Source of the DNA: Ichthyophis bannanicus
Lineage: Eukaryota; Chordata; Amphibia; Gymnophiona; Ichthyophiidae
NCBI GenBank assembly: GCA_033557465.1
Contig: CM066033.1
Span: 1,354,863,834 to 1,354,927,833 of the forward strand
Direction: 5' to 3'
Length of the DNA: 64,000 nt
Part shown: piece after piece, positions 10,940-20,496 of the stretch
Layout: each line of letters begins with the position of its first letter
How positions within the stretch are numbered: position 1 is the first letter of the stretch
The notes under the pieces: generated by a model
What the model saw: the letters and a program-made list of their open reading frames with translations, nothing else
Told to the model about the DNA's origin: nothing
The model's database searches: none
Program-made: the position numbers and the translations under genes

Positions 10940-11220
10940 GATGGCGCCTTCTTTAAATTGGAACCGTTGGCTGCCCCGATTGGGCAGCTGCAGCAGGAGG
11001 TGGGCCCTGTATCCCCGGCTGGCTCGATCCCGGCCGGGAGAGCTGTGGGCAAGCCGGGGTGCAGGAGGGCAGAGGACTTCGCGCCGACGGCGCCTTCTTT
11101 AAATTGGAACCATTGGCTGCCCCGATTGGGCAGCTGCAGCAGGAGGTGGGCCCTGTATCTCCGGCTGGCTCAATCCCGGCCGGGAGAGCTGTGGACGAGC
11201 CGGGGTGCAGGAGGGCAGAG
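10940..11220 (-). repeat. 146-bp GC-rich tandem monomers at the 5' end of L2-like #1
   Basis: Two copies of a unit of about 146 bp start at 10940 and 11086 (GATGGCGCC/GACGGCGCC, then TTTAAATTGG, ATTGGGCAGCTGCAG and CCGGCCGGGAGAGC). They differ at only a few positions. The block is much richer in G+C than its surroundings and ends where DIRS-1 sequence resumes. Position and composition resemble the repeated promoter monomers of other LINEs (mouse L1 is the known case). The promoter role is inferred. Confidence 0.7.
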
Positions 11221-11221
11221 A

Positions 11222-12450
11222 CCTTGACCTTGCCAAGACCTTGTTCATTTTGTATAGAAGACCTTGTTCATGACAGGGCCTCGCTCATCCTGATAGCTCC
11301 TCAGTGGCCCAGGCATCTGTGGTTCCCGCTGGGGACTATCTCAGGAGGGGTGCTCTCTTCTGCACCCCTACCTAGGTCCCTGTCGCTGACAGCATGGCTG
11401 CTGAGAGGGTAACTCTCTGGCTCCTTTCAACCTTCCAGTTGAGGTGAAGGACATTCTGCTGGCCTCTCACAAGGCTTCTATTAGGAAGGCTTACGCCATC
11501 AAATGGCTCAGGTTCTCTGTTTGGTGCACCGAACATGGGGCTGATCCTTTTTCCTGCCCAGTGGCTCTGATATTACAGTACCTTCTCCACCCCTTTCAGT
11601 CCGGGCTCAAGTCTAACTCCATCCGAGTGCACTTTAGTGCCCTGGCAGTGCACCACCATCCAGTGGATTGTAAGCCTCTCTTGGTCCAACCGTTGGTGAC
11701 CCATTTCCTTTGGGGCCTGCTCTTATCGAAGCCCCCGGTTCGCCCTCCGGCATCCGAATGGGACCTCAATGTAGTGTTGGGGCACTTCACTCACCCACCC
11801 TTCGAATCTCTGGCTACCTGCCACCTTCGCTACCTCTCTTGGAAGATGGCTTTCCTGGTTGCGCTCATCTCCGCTCGCAGAGTTAGCGAGCTTCAGACCC
11901 TTGTGGCGGAGGCACCTTATACCAGGTTCTACAAGAGCAGAGTGTTGCTTCGCACGCACCACAAATTCCTTCCAAAAGTAGTGTCACTCTTCCATCTCAA
12001 CCAAAAAGTGGTGCTCCCTACCCTCTATCTAAGACCTCACTCCAGTCGGATGGATACGGTCCTTCACACCTTGGACTGTAAGATGGCTTTGTCCTTCTAC
12101 ATCCAACGCACTCAGGGCCACCACAAAGCTTCTCATTTTTTCATCTCCTGTGACCCTAGTAAGCTGGAGGAGGCGGTGACCAAGCGTACGCTTTCCACAT
12201 GGGTGGCGGACTGTATCGCCCTTGCTTATGAATAAGCGAGTCTCCCGCTGGAAGGCTGCATCACGGCGCACCATATTAGGGCCATAGTGGCCTCGGTGTC
12301 AAACTTGCGCTCTATCCCAATGGTGGACATCTGCCGGACCGCCACCTGGTCTTCAGTCCATACCTTCGCAGCCCATTACTTCCTGTAAAAAAGAGTTCCT
12401 ACGGGACAGTGCCTTCGGCCAAGCTGTGCTCCGTAACCTTTTCGGGTTTT
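11222..12450 (+). pseudogene. DIRS-1 tyrosine recombinase, one in-frame stop
   Basis: The open frame 11444-12235 carries a DIRS-type tyrosine recombinase: an N-terminal helical domain beginning KDILLASHKASIRKAY and the catalytic arginine block ISARRVSEL near residue 142. After a TAA at 12233-12235 the same frame continues with AHHIRA (the H..R motif), ICRTATWSS and THAAHYF-like residues containing the candidate nucleophile tyrosine, then stops near 12390. The preceding 11270-11410 codes for the end of the RNase H region (ASLILIAPQWPRHLWFPLG). This enzyme integrates the circular DIRS DNA and replaces a DDE integrase. It lies just before the internal complementary region. Confidence 0.85.
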
Positions 12451-12624
12451 AGGCAACTCCTACCCTCCGACCCTTCTGTGTTCAGGCTACCGGAGTGCGG
12501 GTTTCAATGGACACAGGGGTCCTACTGTGGTCTGTAAGCACAGACTCAATTGCTGCTGCTTGCTGCTCCCCATGAGGGAGCCCTGTTTTTTGCTATGGGC
12601 TTTCAGTAGCCTGTAGCTGGGGAT

Positions 12625-12988
12625 TCCCATATGTGAGGACTGACTTCCTGCTTATGCCCGGAGAACGCATAGTTACTCGCCTGTAACAAGTGTTCTCCGG
12701 GGACTGCAGGAATCAGTCCTCACAACCCTCCATCCTCCCTTTGGAGTTGCTCCTTTACCATCTTTTATTTTTGCCATCTTTTAGCTATGTCATACGACTG
12801 AGCAAGATGGCACCTTTGGGCGGGAAGGGGACCACGCATGCATGGTGGTATCTCCCAAAGGCTTTCTTTGAAAGCTGGGGGGGATGCTTCCGTGAGGGCT
12901 CCGTTGGTGCCGACGTCACTCATATGTGAGGACTGATTCCTGCTGTCCTCGAAGAACACATGTTACAGGTGAGTAACTGCGCTTTCCT
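12625..12988. repeat. DIRS-1 internal complementary region and right inverted terminal repeat
   Basis: At 12625-12720 the block contains ATATGTGAGGACTGACTTCC, then GTTACTCGCCTGTAAC and GCAGGAATCAGTCCTCAC. Its first half is the reverse complement of the left end of the related DIRS-4 (60113-60150); its second half is the reverse complement of the right end at 12920-12985. This is the circular-template region expected of DIRS elements. The right ITR (about 12775-12988) inverts the DIRS-4 left ITR, sharing AAGATGGCACC, CCACGCATGCATGG, CCAAAGGCTTTC and CATATGTGAGGACTGA. Confidence 0.85.
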
Positions 12989-14046
12989 GCCATCTCAAGT
13001 AGTTTTTGTGGAAAGTCGTCTTCCTGATGGCGCTCACATCAGTGCGCAGGGTTAGCAAACTGCAAGCACTGGTGGTTCACGCCCCTTACACTAGGTTTCA
13101 TGGGAATAGGGGGGTTCTCCACACGCACCCCAAGTTTCTTCCTAAGGTGCTTTCTCCCTTCCACCTCAACCAGGAGGTGGTTCTTCCCACCTTCTTTCCA
13201 AAGCTGCACTCAAGCAGGGCGTAAGCCTCTCTTCATACTTTGGATTGTAAAAGGGCTTTGGCTTTCTACCTTGATCGGATGAAGGCTCATCTCTGCTCCT
13301 TTCAACCGTTCGTTTCTTATGACCCCAATAGACTTGGCATGGCGATCTCTAAGCACACCCCTTTCCGCCTGGGTGACTGACTGCATTTCCTTCGCTTATG
13401 GACAGGCTGGCTTTTCTCTGGAGAGTCATCTGATGGCCCATAATGTTCAGGCTATGGTGACCTCCGTGGCTAACCTGCGCTCCATCTCCCAGCCGGAGAT
13501 TTGTCAAACGGCCACCTTATCCTCGGTCCATACCTTCGCAGCTCACTACTGCCTTGAGGAGACTTACCGGTATGAAAACGCCTTCGGCCAGGCCATTCTT
13601 TGTCATCTCTTTGGGGACTCATGCAACTCCTTCCCTACGACCCTTCTGTATGTCCATGCTACTGGAGAGTCTATTCCTTTGTTGATGCTGGAAGTTCATC
13701 AGCATCTTTCAGCTACCATTCACATTCAATTTTTTGAGTCACCCATGACTTTTTACAGGTCTTCAGTATTCTTTATCTGGGGAGTCTCATATGTGAGGAC
13801 CGACTTCCTTCCTGTCCCCGGAGAAACTGTAGCTACTCACCTGTAGAAAGGTGTTCTCCGGGAACAGTAGGAATCACCACCCTCCGTCCTCCTGTGGAGT
13901 TGTTTCTCTTTGGGCTTTATTAATCTATGTTATTATATTAAGGGGAATTGGCTGCCTTGGGTGGGAAGGTGCCACGCATGCATGGTTGATCTCCCAAAGG
14001 CTTTCATGGAAAACTGGGGAGAGATTACTGCGCAGGCTCCGTCGTA
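12989..14046 (+). mobile_element. DIRS-1b: right end of a second, older DIRS copy
   Basis: Directly after the DIRS-1 right end, the sequence restarts inside another DIRS recombinase gene and runs through its own internal complementary region (about 13780-13885) and a right ITR cut near 14046, before the final CATATGTGAGG word. The simplest reading is that DIRS-1 entered the recombinase gene of DIRS-1b, whose left part would lie left of this window. An unequal-recombination origin is also possible. Confidence 0.8.
12995..13620 (+). pseudogene. DIRS-1b tyrosine recombinase C-terminal part, mutated
   Basis: The codons for LWKVVFLMALTSVRRVSKLQAL (part) hold the first catalytic arginine. After stops and frameshifts around 13220-13320, the frame from 13319 reads WVTDCISFAYGQAGF, HNVQAMVTS and ICQTATLSSVHTFAAHYCL. 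The H..R motif of DIRS-1 (AHHIRA) is AHNVQA here, so the second catalytic arginine is replaced by glutamine. It is about as old as DIRS-1 or older, to judge by the number of lesions. Confidence 0.8.
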
Positions 14047-15011
14047 TCTTTCAGGGTAGAGAGAGGCTGATTTTACTAGGTAATTATGCATGACCAATGT
14101 TTTGGCTGCCCCTTCTGCTACATATTGCCCATTTTGACTTGAACATCTATTTTGCAGCCAGACATCCTTTCTGAAGTGTCTTTATGTGTCTTTATAAAAT
14201 AGGCTTACTATAGGCCCTTGCATAGCCTCTTACCATATCCTAGGGCCCTTTTATTAAATTTAAACAGAGCTGCAAAGTGTGCTGTCCAACTTCTAAAAAT
14301 ATTTCAAAACAGAATGAAAGGCATATAGGTAATACTCATCTGCTTATGTATTATCCACTCTAAATATTTGTTCAGTGTGTCAATGTAGAAAGGTACATTG
14401 TGCAAAAAAACCTTGTGATTTTAGTAGTGGGTGATCTTGCCACCCTTGGCTTTGCCTTATTTTCAAGCACATGTTAATATTCATAATTACTGCTTCCGTT
14501 ATTATTCTTGCTGTCCTCATTAAAGGTGTAAAAAGAACATTTTTAGCAATCTGATGTCCTGTTGAAAGGATTAAGCATTTGAACAGAATTTTTGCCAAGT
14601 TGTTGGGTTTTTCCTTTTCAAAACCCTGTGAATTAATGAGCTTCATAATTAAGGCAGTTGTTTCACACTTCTGTTGTTAACCAATGATGTCCCATCTGCC
14701 TGTCTTCCTTGCTGTTCCCCTGCCACTTACTTAAGCATTTAGCAGTTTGAGCAACAGGGAATTACATGGTATGTGGTAAGTAGCCTAATTAGATATAAGT
14801 GAGAATCTTCGGGGAAATAGATATTTAAAAAGTAATCTGAAGAAACTGGCAGTGATTATGGTGTTGAAAGCAGCAACCTTTGGTAAAAAAGACTTGTTGG
14901 CCTTACAAACTATGGTTTTTATTTTAAATATCAGAAGACAAATAGTTTATGTGATGTGTTTGTTTTAATATGCTGTTTGGGCTAAGCCTCAGACAGCTGG
15001 CTTCACCATAT
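14047..15011. other. Unassigned AT-rich stretch
   Basis: I see no gene, RNA gene or recognisable repeat here. The longest open frames are short and lack any motif. The sequence is AT-rich and has no obvious internal duplication. Confidence 0.6.
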
Positions 15012-16195
15012 ACAGTTGTGGTCAACATTATTGTCACCCTTACAGTTCAACGCCTTCATGTCCAATATCTCCTAAAAAAAGTGGCCAGTGAAATGACTTT
15101 GAACTATATATGCACACATATTTGACATACAAAAGAATCAAATAAAACAAGACCAATTTAAAAAAGAAATAGTATAGCCAATGAATGATGGTTCTAATGT
15201 TTAAAATGGCCACATTCACTCCCTGTTCCATTTTCACAATGGTGAAGACTAGAGAGCTGCCTGAGACCATCAGAAAAGCCATTATCACCAGATATCAAAA
15301 TTCAAAGACCTTGGAATTCCTTTGTCTTTTTGCAATGTTATAAATAAATTTTCTGCTCATGGACTTCTCAAGAACCTCCAAGGATGTGGTGGGAAGAGGA
15401 GAATTAATTCAAGAAATCTTCAAAGGTTAGTGTGAACTGTTGGAAAAGTACCTGGAACAATCTTGAGTGGTTGTTTCAACCCACACCATATGCCGCACAC
15501 TAAACAAAGAAGGACTTTATGGGTGAAGGTCAAAGAGGACCCCACTGCTCAAAGACACACATAAAAAGGCACGCCTGATCTTTGCCAAAACCCACCTTGA
15601 GAAACCACAATCCTAGGAAAATGTTATGTGGACAGATGAAACCAAACTTGAGTTCTTTGGCAAAGCAGACCAGCAATACATTTATAGGTGAAGACATGAA
15701 TCTTATAAGGAAAAAAGCATACTTCCTACAATTAAACATGGTGGAAATTCCATAATCTTGTAGGGATTTTTGTTGCCTCAGAAACTGGAGACCTGGAATG
15801 TATTAAAGGAATCGTGAATTCAGAGGACTACCAAGGTATTTTGGAGCGAAATGTGCTACCTAGTCTCAGAAGGCTGATCAAAAGCATACATCCAAAAGTA
15901 CAAAAGAATGGTTAAAAGGGAAAAAATGGACTGTTTTAAACTGGCCAGCAATGAGTCTTGATCTCAGTCCAATCGAGAACCTTTAGAAAGAGCTGAAATC
16001 TGCCATTGGCAAAAGGAATCCTGAAAAAATTAATTAGCTGGAACAAATTGCAGTTGAAGAGTGGGAGAAACTACCAGCAGACAGATGTACGAAATTTACA
16101 GAAGGCTATAAGAAATGTTTGGAGGTTTTCATCACTGCCAAGGGTTGTGCAACCAAATATTGGTGAAGGGTGCCATTAATCCTGTCCAGGTCATA
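15012..16195 (+). mobile_element. Tc1/mariner-type DNA transposon, decayed
   Basis: A TACAGTTGTGGTCAACATTATTG start resembles a Tc1-family terminal inverted repeat. The interior reads as a broken Tc1 transposase with many stops: LPKPTLRNHNP near 15585, LCGQMKPNLSSL near 15625 (first-aspartate region), and [15 protein letters not shown] near 15950, equivalent to the WPAQSPDLNPIE block that carries the last acidic residue of the DDE/D triad. The 3' region reads GGTTGTGCAACCAAATATTGG, also typical of Tc1 elements, but no clean right-hand inverted repeat is visible. A second fragment of the same family lies at 37552-37855. Confidence 0.85.
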
Positions 16196-17464
16196 TTTTG
16201 ATTTTTTTCTCAGAAGTTACTATCAGGAGGTAGTCAACAGATGATCATCTTGCAGACAAAGGGTCCATGGTGAGAGACGAAATGCAGAAGATGATGATAT
16301 GCAGTCTCATACATTGTTGCAAATGTCCAGGGCCAGTAGAACAGACTGTGGATGAGAAAGGCCTGAGAAGCAGGTTCTCTTGCACGAAGATGACCAGGAA
16401 CAACAGTCTTCTGTATGCACACATACAAACACTTGGCAGGCAGTTGCTTGGAAGTCAGCAGATCTGAGGCTTGGAACACAGCAGACGTTTGTAGCAGGAA
16501 TCCATTTTGTTTGATTAAGGCTTTTGGTTCAGAACAGGCCACTGGATACCATTCCTACAGGTGGCCTCTTTATTCTTCTGCTGCTGAGAGATGGAGTTTA
16601 CGTTGGCTAACTCAACCCTTTGCCACAATCACTGCTTCTCCTTCCTCCTCTGCTGGCAGGAGTTGTGGTCCCCACTATTAAGTGCAGCCCTTCTTCACTG
16701 CTGTGATGGTCTCTCTCTCTCTCTTCTTCTGCTGACTGGAGATGGGAATACCCACCAGCAGATTCTTCTCTTCTTGGCCGTAGTCACAGCCTATCTCTCT
16801 TTTGCTGGCAGGAGATGGGTTCCCCACTAGATCTTTAAACTTAGCGCCATCATGGAGTTGACGTTCCTGCATGTCTGTCTTAATCTGAAAGCATAGGTTT
16901 GTTGCAGAGGCACAAACAAACCTATGTATAGGGATGATGGATGGACAGACAGACAGATAAGATGGATAGACACTCCCTAGGAGGCTCTGTCACTAGAGTA
17001 AAACGTACCTAAAAAATGATCTCTAATATGAGAGAATAACTTTGTATAGGTCATGTGGGTGTTAAATGTGTGTGTTATTTTGAACATATACTGTAAGTCA
17101 GTTATTTATATGCGCAAATGGAGTCTAAGGTTTTGAACATTTACTCCTTAATCTTTACCAGTATTTTTTCTGATTTTGTCCTCCTTGTTTTTTAATCATG
17201 TCGTGCAACTTGTTCCAGAGACACATGAATAAATTGGAGAGGAGGATTATATTGCCCTTTTCTAAATATTCTAGTGACTTCCTTTCTTCGGACATATGTG
17301 GCTGCATAATAGATAATGGCAGATAGAGACCAATTTGAAACATACAGTCTGCTTGTTCTAATCTACACTGTTAAGTACAAATTCCAGCTGCCAGCTCTAA
17401 GTAAGGATACTGCTCTGAATTCAAGTTAATTTTTCGTTGTCTTTGGCTCTCTACCATCCTGGAT
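16196..17464. other. Unassigned region with small hairpin and microsatellite
   Basis: Degenerate words around CTGCTGGCAGGAG or GCTGACTGGAGATGGG recur three times at about 60-70 bp between 16645 and 16830. At 16892-16924 an 11-bp inverted repeat (ATAGGTTTGTT / AACAAACCTAT) forms a tidy hairpin. A GACA/GATA/GATG microsatellite follows at 16936-16972. Around 17295-17345 the words GATAATGGCAGATAGAGACC and CAGTCTGC resemble a very short CR1 3' end such as the one at 45383. Nothing here looks coding. Confidence 0.5.
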
Positions 17465-17874
17465 ATACAGTAGGAGTGTACAAGGTATCCAACAAGGTTC
17501 CTCACTCTCCGCCCTATTATTTAATCTGCATATTCAACCAATATGCAATATCTTTAAAAAACACAAGGTAAATTATCATCTCTGTGCCGATGATATAATG
17601 ATCCATCATCCAACGTCTGTCCCCAACTGCTCACAGATACTCTTCTGCCTAGACGATATAATTGAATGGCTCAAAGCACACAGCTTAAAAATCAACATTA
17701 AAAAAAAGTAGTACTTTATGTTTGTACAAATCCAAACATCATCCCCCCAATAAAATCCACATACAAGGATCTGAACTTGAAGTCAAAAAGGAGGTGAAAT
17801 ACCTTGGTATAATCCTAGACCAGGCGCTAAATATGGTTTTCCATATAAAATCAGTCACTAAAGTGGTATACTTC

Positions 17875-20271
17875 ATAAGAACATAAGATATGCCATACTG
17901 GGTCAGACCAAGGTCCATCAAGCCCAGTATTCTGTTTCCAACAGTGGCCAATCTAGGTCATACGTACCTAGCAGTTTCCCCAAGGGACACAGGTTCCACA
18001 ATGCTTGTATTGGTTCAAGCATTGATATCCTGGGTCCCTTCTTAATAATGGTTTATGGACCTTTCCTCCAGGAACTTGTCCAAACCTTTTTTAAACCCAG
18101 CTACACTAACAGCCTTTACTACATCCTCCGGTAACAAATTCCAGAGTTTGATTACACGTTGAGTGAAAAAATATTTTCTTTTATTAGTCTTAAATAGTTT
18201 ACCCTGTAGCTTCAGTGCATGTCCCCTAGTCTTTCTATATTCTGATAAGGTAAACAATCGATCTACGTTTACCCGTTCCACTCCGTTCATTAATTTATAG
18301 ACTTCTATCATATCTCCCCTCAGCCGTCTCTTTTCCAGGTTAAAGAGCCCCAACCTTTTTAGCCTTTCTTCATAGGAGTATCCTTCCATCCGCTTTACCA
18401 TTTTGGTGGCTCTTCTCTGAACCTTTTCTAAAATCGCTATATCCTTTTTAAGATATGGCGACCAGAATTGCATACAATATTCAAGGTGCGGTCTCACCAT
18501 GGAACGATATAGAGGCATTATAATATCTTTTGTTTTATTTTCCATTCCTTTCCTTATCATACCTAGCATTCTATTTGCTCTCTTGGCCGCTGCTGCACAC
18601 TGGGCCGAGGGTTTTAACATGGTATCCACAATGACGCCTAAATCTTTTTCCTGGGTGGTGGTTCCTAATGTGGAACCTTGCATCGTGTAACCATAGTTTG
18701 GGTTGTTCTTCCCTAGGTGCATAACCTTGCACTTGTCCACATTAAATTTCATCTGCAATTTTGATGCCCAGTCTTCCAATTTATCAAGATCCTCTTGCAA
18801 TTTTCCACAATCCTCTTGGGTTTTAACAACTTTAAATAGTTTTGTGTCATCTGCAAATTTGATAACCTCACTCGTTATTCCACTTTCCAGGTCATTTATG
18901 AATATGTCAAAAAGCAGCGGACCCAGCACAGATCCCTGGGGTACACCACTATTCACCTTTCTCCATTGGGAAAATTGGCCATTTAGCCCTACCCTCTGAT
19001 TTCTATCTTTTAACCAGTTCCTGATCCACAATAGTACACTGCCTCCTATCCCATGACTCTTTAGTTTTGCCAAAAGTCTCTGATGAGGGACCTTGTCAAA
19101 GGCTTTCTGAAAGTCCAGATACACAATATCAACCGACTCACCTTTGTCCACCTGATTATTCACTCCTTCAAAAAAACATAACAGATTAGTAAGACATGAT
19201 CTTCCTTGTCTAAAGCCATGTTGGCTGTCTCCCTTTAGGTCATGACTATCTACATGCTGAGTAATTTTATTCTTTATGATGGTTTCTACCATTTTTCCCG
19301 GTACTTATGTCAGGCTCACCGGTCTGTAGTTTCCCGGATCACCCCTGGAACCCTTTTTAAAAATTGGTGTTACATTGGCGATCCTCCAATCTTCAGGTAT
19401 TAGAGATGATTTTAATGATAGTTCACAGATTACTAATAGCAGGTCTGCAATCTCGTATTTCAGTTCTTTCAACACCCTTGGATGTATACCATCCGGCCCA
19501 GGTGATTTGCTACTCTTCAGTTTATCTAATAGTTGTAATACATCTTCCCGATGTATCGATATTTCCTTCAATTCTTCTGCACCTTTAAATACCACTTCAG
19601 TCATGGGTAACATCCCTACATCTTCCTCAGTAAAAACTGAAGCAAAGAATTTATTCAATCTCTCCGCTATCGCCTTGTCGTCTCTTAGTGCTCCTTTAAC
19701 CCCTTTATCATCTAATGGACCAACTGACTCTCTCACAGGCTTTTTGCTACGAATGTACTTGAAAAGGTCTTTACTTCGCGTTTTTGCTTCCGCAGCAAGC
19801 TTCTTCTCAAATTCTCCCTTTGCCTGCCTTATCAATGCCTTGCATTTGACTTGCCAGTGCTTGTGCTGTTTCCAGGTTTCGTCGTTTGGCTCTTTTTTCC
19901 ATTTCCTGAAAGATGCTTTTTTGGCAACAATAGCCTCTCTGACCTCATCTTTAAACCATGCTGGCAGTTTTTTGGACTTCCTTCCACTTTTCTTAAAGCT
20001 TGGAATACAGCTGGTCTGGGCTTCCAAGATAGTATTTTTCAGCAACAGCCAAGCCTGATGTACGTCTTTAACCTTTGCAACTGCTCCTTTTTTTTTTTTT
20101 TAACTGTTTTCCTCATTTTATCATAGTTTCCCTTTCGAAAGTTAAAAGGTAGTACTGTGGATTTCCTTACTATCCCTCCTCCACTAATTAAATCAAAGGC
20201 GATCATGCTATGATCACTATTGCCAAGTGGCCCCAACAACCTTATCTCTTGCACTAGATCTGGTGTTCCGA
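17875..20271 (-). mobile_element. CR1-A LINE, 2.4 kb, 5'-truncated, inserted in L2-like #3
   Basis: The CR1-A 3' terminus (minus strand ...TATCTTATGTTCTTATG) lies at 17875-17890 and the 5' break is at 20271 within the endonuclease. It includes the 3' UTR, the whole RT and the last part of the endonuclease. A 5-bp ACTTC direct repeat brackets it. It is the best preserved CR1 reverse transcriptase of the window. Confidence 0.92.
18042..20254 (-). pseudogene. CR1-A ORF2 (endonuclease end and reverse transcriptase)
   Basis: On the minus strand 20254-20039 gives the endonuclease end (GNSDHSMIAFD); 20045-19305 the linker with [30 protein letters not shown] and GNYRPVSLT; 19292-18042 the RT core. 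The last frame has [11 protein letters not shown] (motif A) near residue 58, [21 protein letters not shown] (B) near 114 and VIKFADDTKLF (C) near 143, then the C-terminal CR1 block ending LDKFLEERSINHY. The linker and core share one frame separated only by a TAA just before VPGKMVE. A frameshift near 20045, where a run of A codes for lysines, separates the endonuclease end. The enzyme would copy CR1 RNA at the nicked target. Confidence 0.9.
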
Positions 20272-20496
20272 ACTTCGAATTACATATGATTCAATATCTC
20301 AGACTCCTGCTAGAAGACCATGATTTCAGAACAGTCTTTCAAGCGCTTTTAACCCCACATTTTGATTATTGCAACAGCATCCTCCAAGGCCTATCCAAGA
20401 AAACCATTCATCGACTCCAGCTAGCTCAAAATCTGGCCACATGCATTTTATACAAGGTATAACGCACCGATCATATTACCCCAATTCTTTCAGCCA

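Larger units (their letters stand above)
5480..11220 (-). mobile_element. L2-like LINE #1, near full length, containing L2-like #2
   Basis: Read right to left, the element has a GC-rich tandem 5' region (11220-10940), a second tandem block (10560-10310), one long ORF2 with APE endonuclease (10050-7868) and RT (7726-5750), and a 3' end with GTAAACCGCG...GCGGTATATAAGAG followed by AAAT repeats (5560-5480). Minus the nested copy at 8398-9726 it is about 4.4 kb. I see no ORF1 between the 5' repeats and the endonuclease. It sits between the CR1-A tail and the rest of DIRS-1. The RT signature places it in the Jockey/CR1/L2 group; I call it L2-like because a true L2 is also present and differs. Confidence 0.85.
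1148..12988 (+). mobile_element. DIRS-1: DIRS-type YR retrotransposon, 5'-truncated and heavily nested
   Basis: This DIRS-like element can be followed as gag (1148-2790), RT (2791-3840), RNase H (3841-4655), tyrosine recombinase (11222-12450), internal complementary region (about 12625-12720) and right inverted terminal repeat (about 12775-12988). Its left end is lost where CR1-B abuts at 1147. Four insertions split it: a CR1 tail at 2337, a SINE at 3057, a CR1-A 3' end at 4656 and a 5.7-kb L2-like LINE at 5480. Removing them leaves roughly 4.9 kb, compatible with a DIRS of about 6 kb minus its left end. It is closest to DIRS-4 (60113-64000), whose gag and RT align block by block. Confidence 0.85.
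17465..20496 (+). pseudogene. L2-like LINE #3 RT fragment, split by CR1-A
   Basis: From 17465 one can read QGIQQGSSLSALLFNLHIQ (motif B) and YHLCADDIM (motif C, YADD degraded to CADD), then EVKYLGIILDQALNM. At 17874 the reading is interrupted by an inverted CR1-A and resumes at 20277 with the codons for MIQYLRLLLEDHDFRTVFQALL and HFDYCNSILQGL, which is the expected next block of this RT. The copy ends near 20496 at CR1-B. ACTTC on both sides of the CR1 (17870-17874 and 20272-20276) is the target duplication. Confidence 0.88.

Noticed and set aside
10838..11412. Overlapping GC-rich frames of up to 129 codons
   Set aside because: They are translations of the 146-bp monomer and differ by frame without conservation.
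16415..16872. Possible LTR retrovirus or gene fragment between 16.2 and 16.9 kb
   Set aside because: No LTR boundaries, primer-binding site or domain motif; only loose 60-70 bp repeats.
19375..20058. A 227-codon plus-strand frame
   Set aside because: Antisense to the CR1-A linker and RT.
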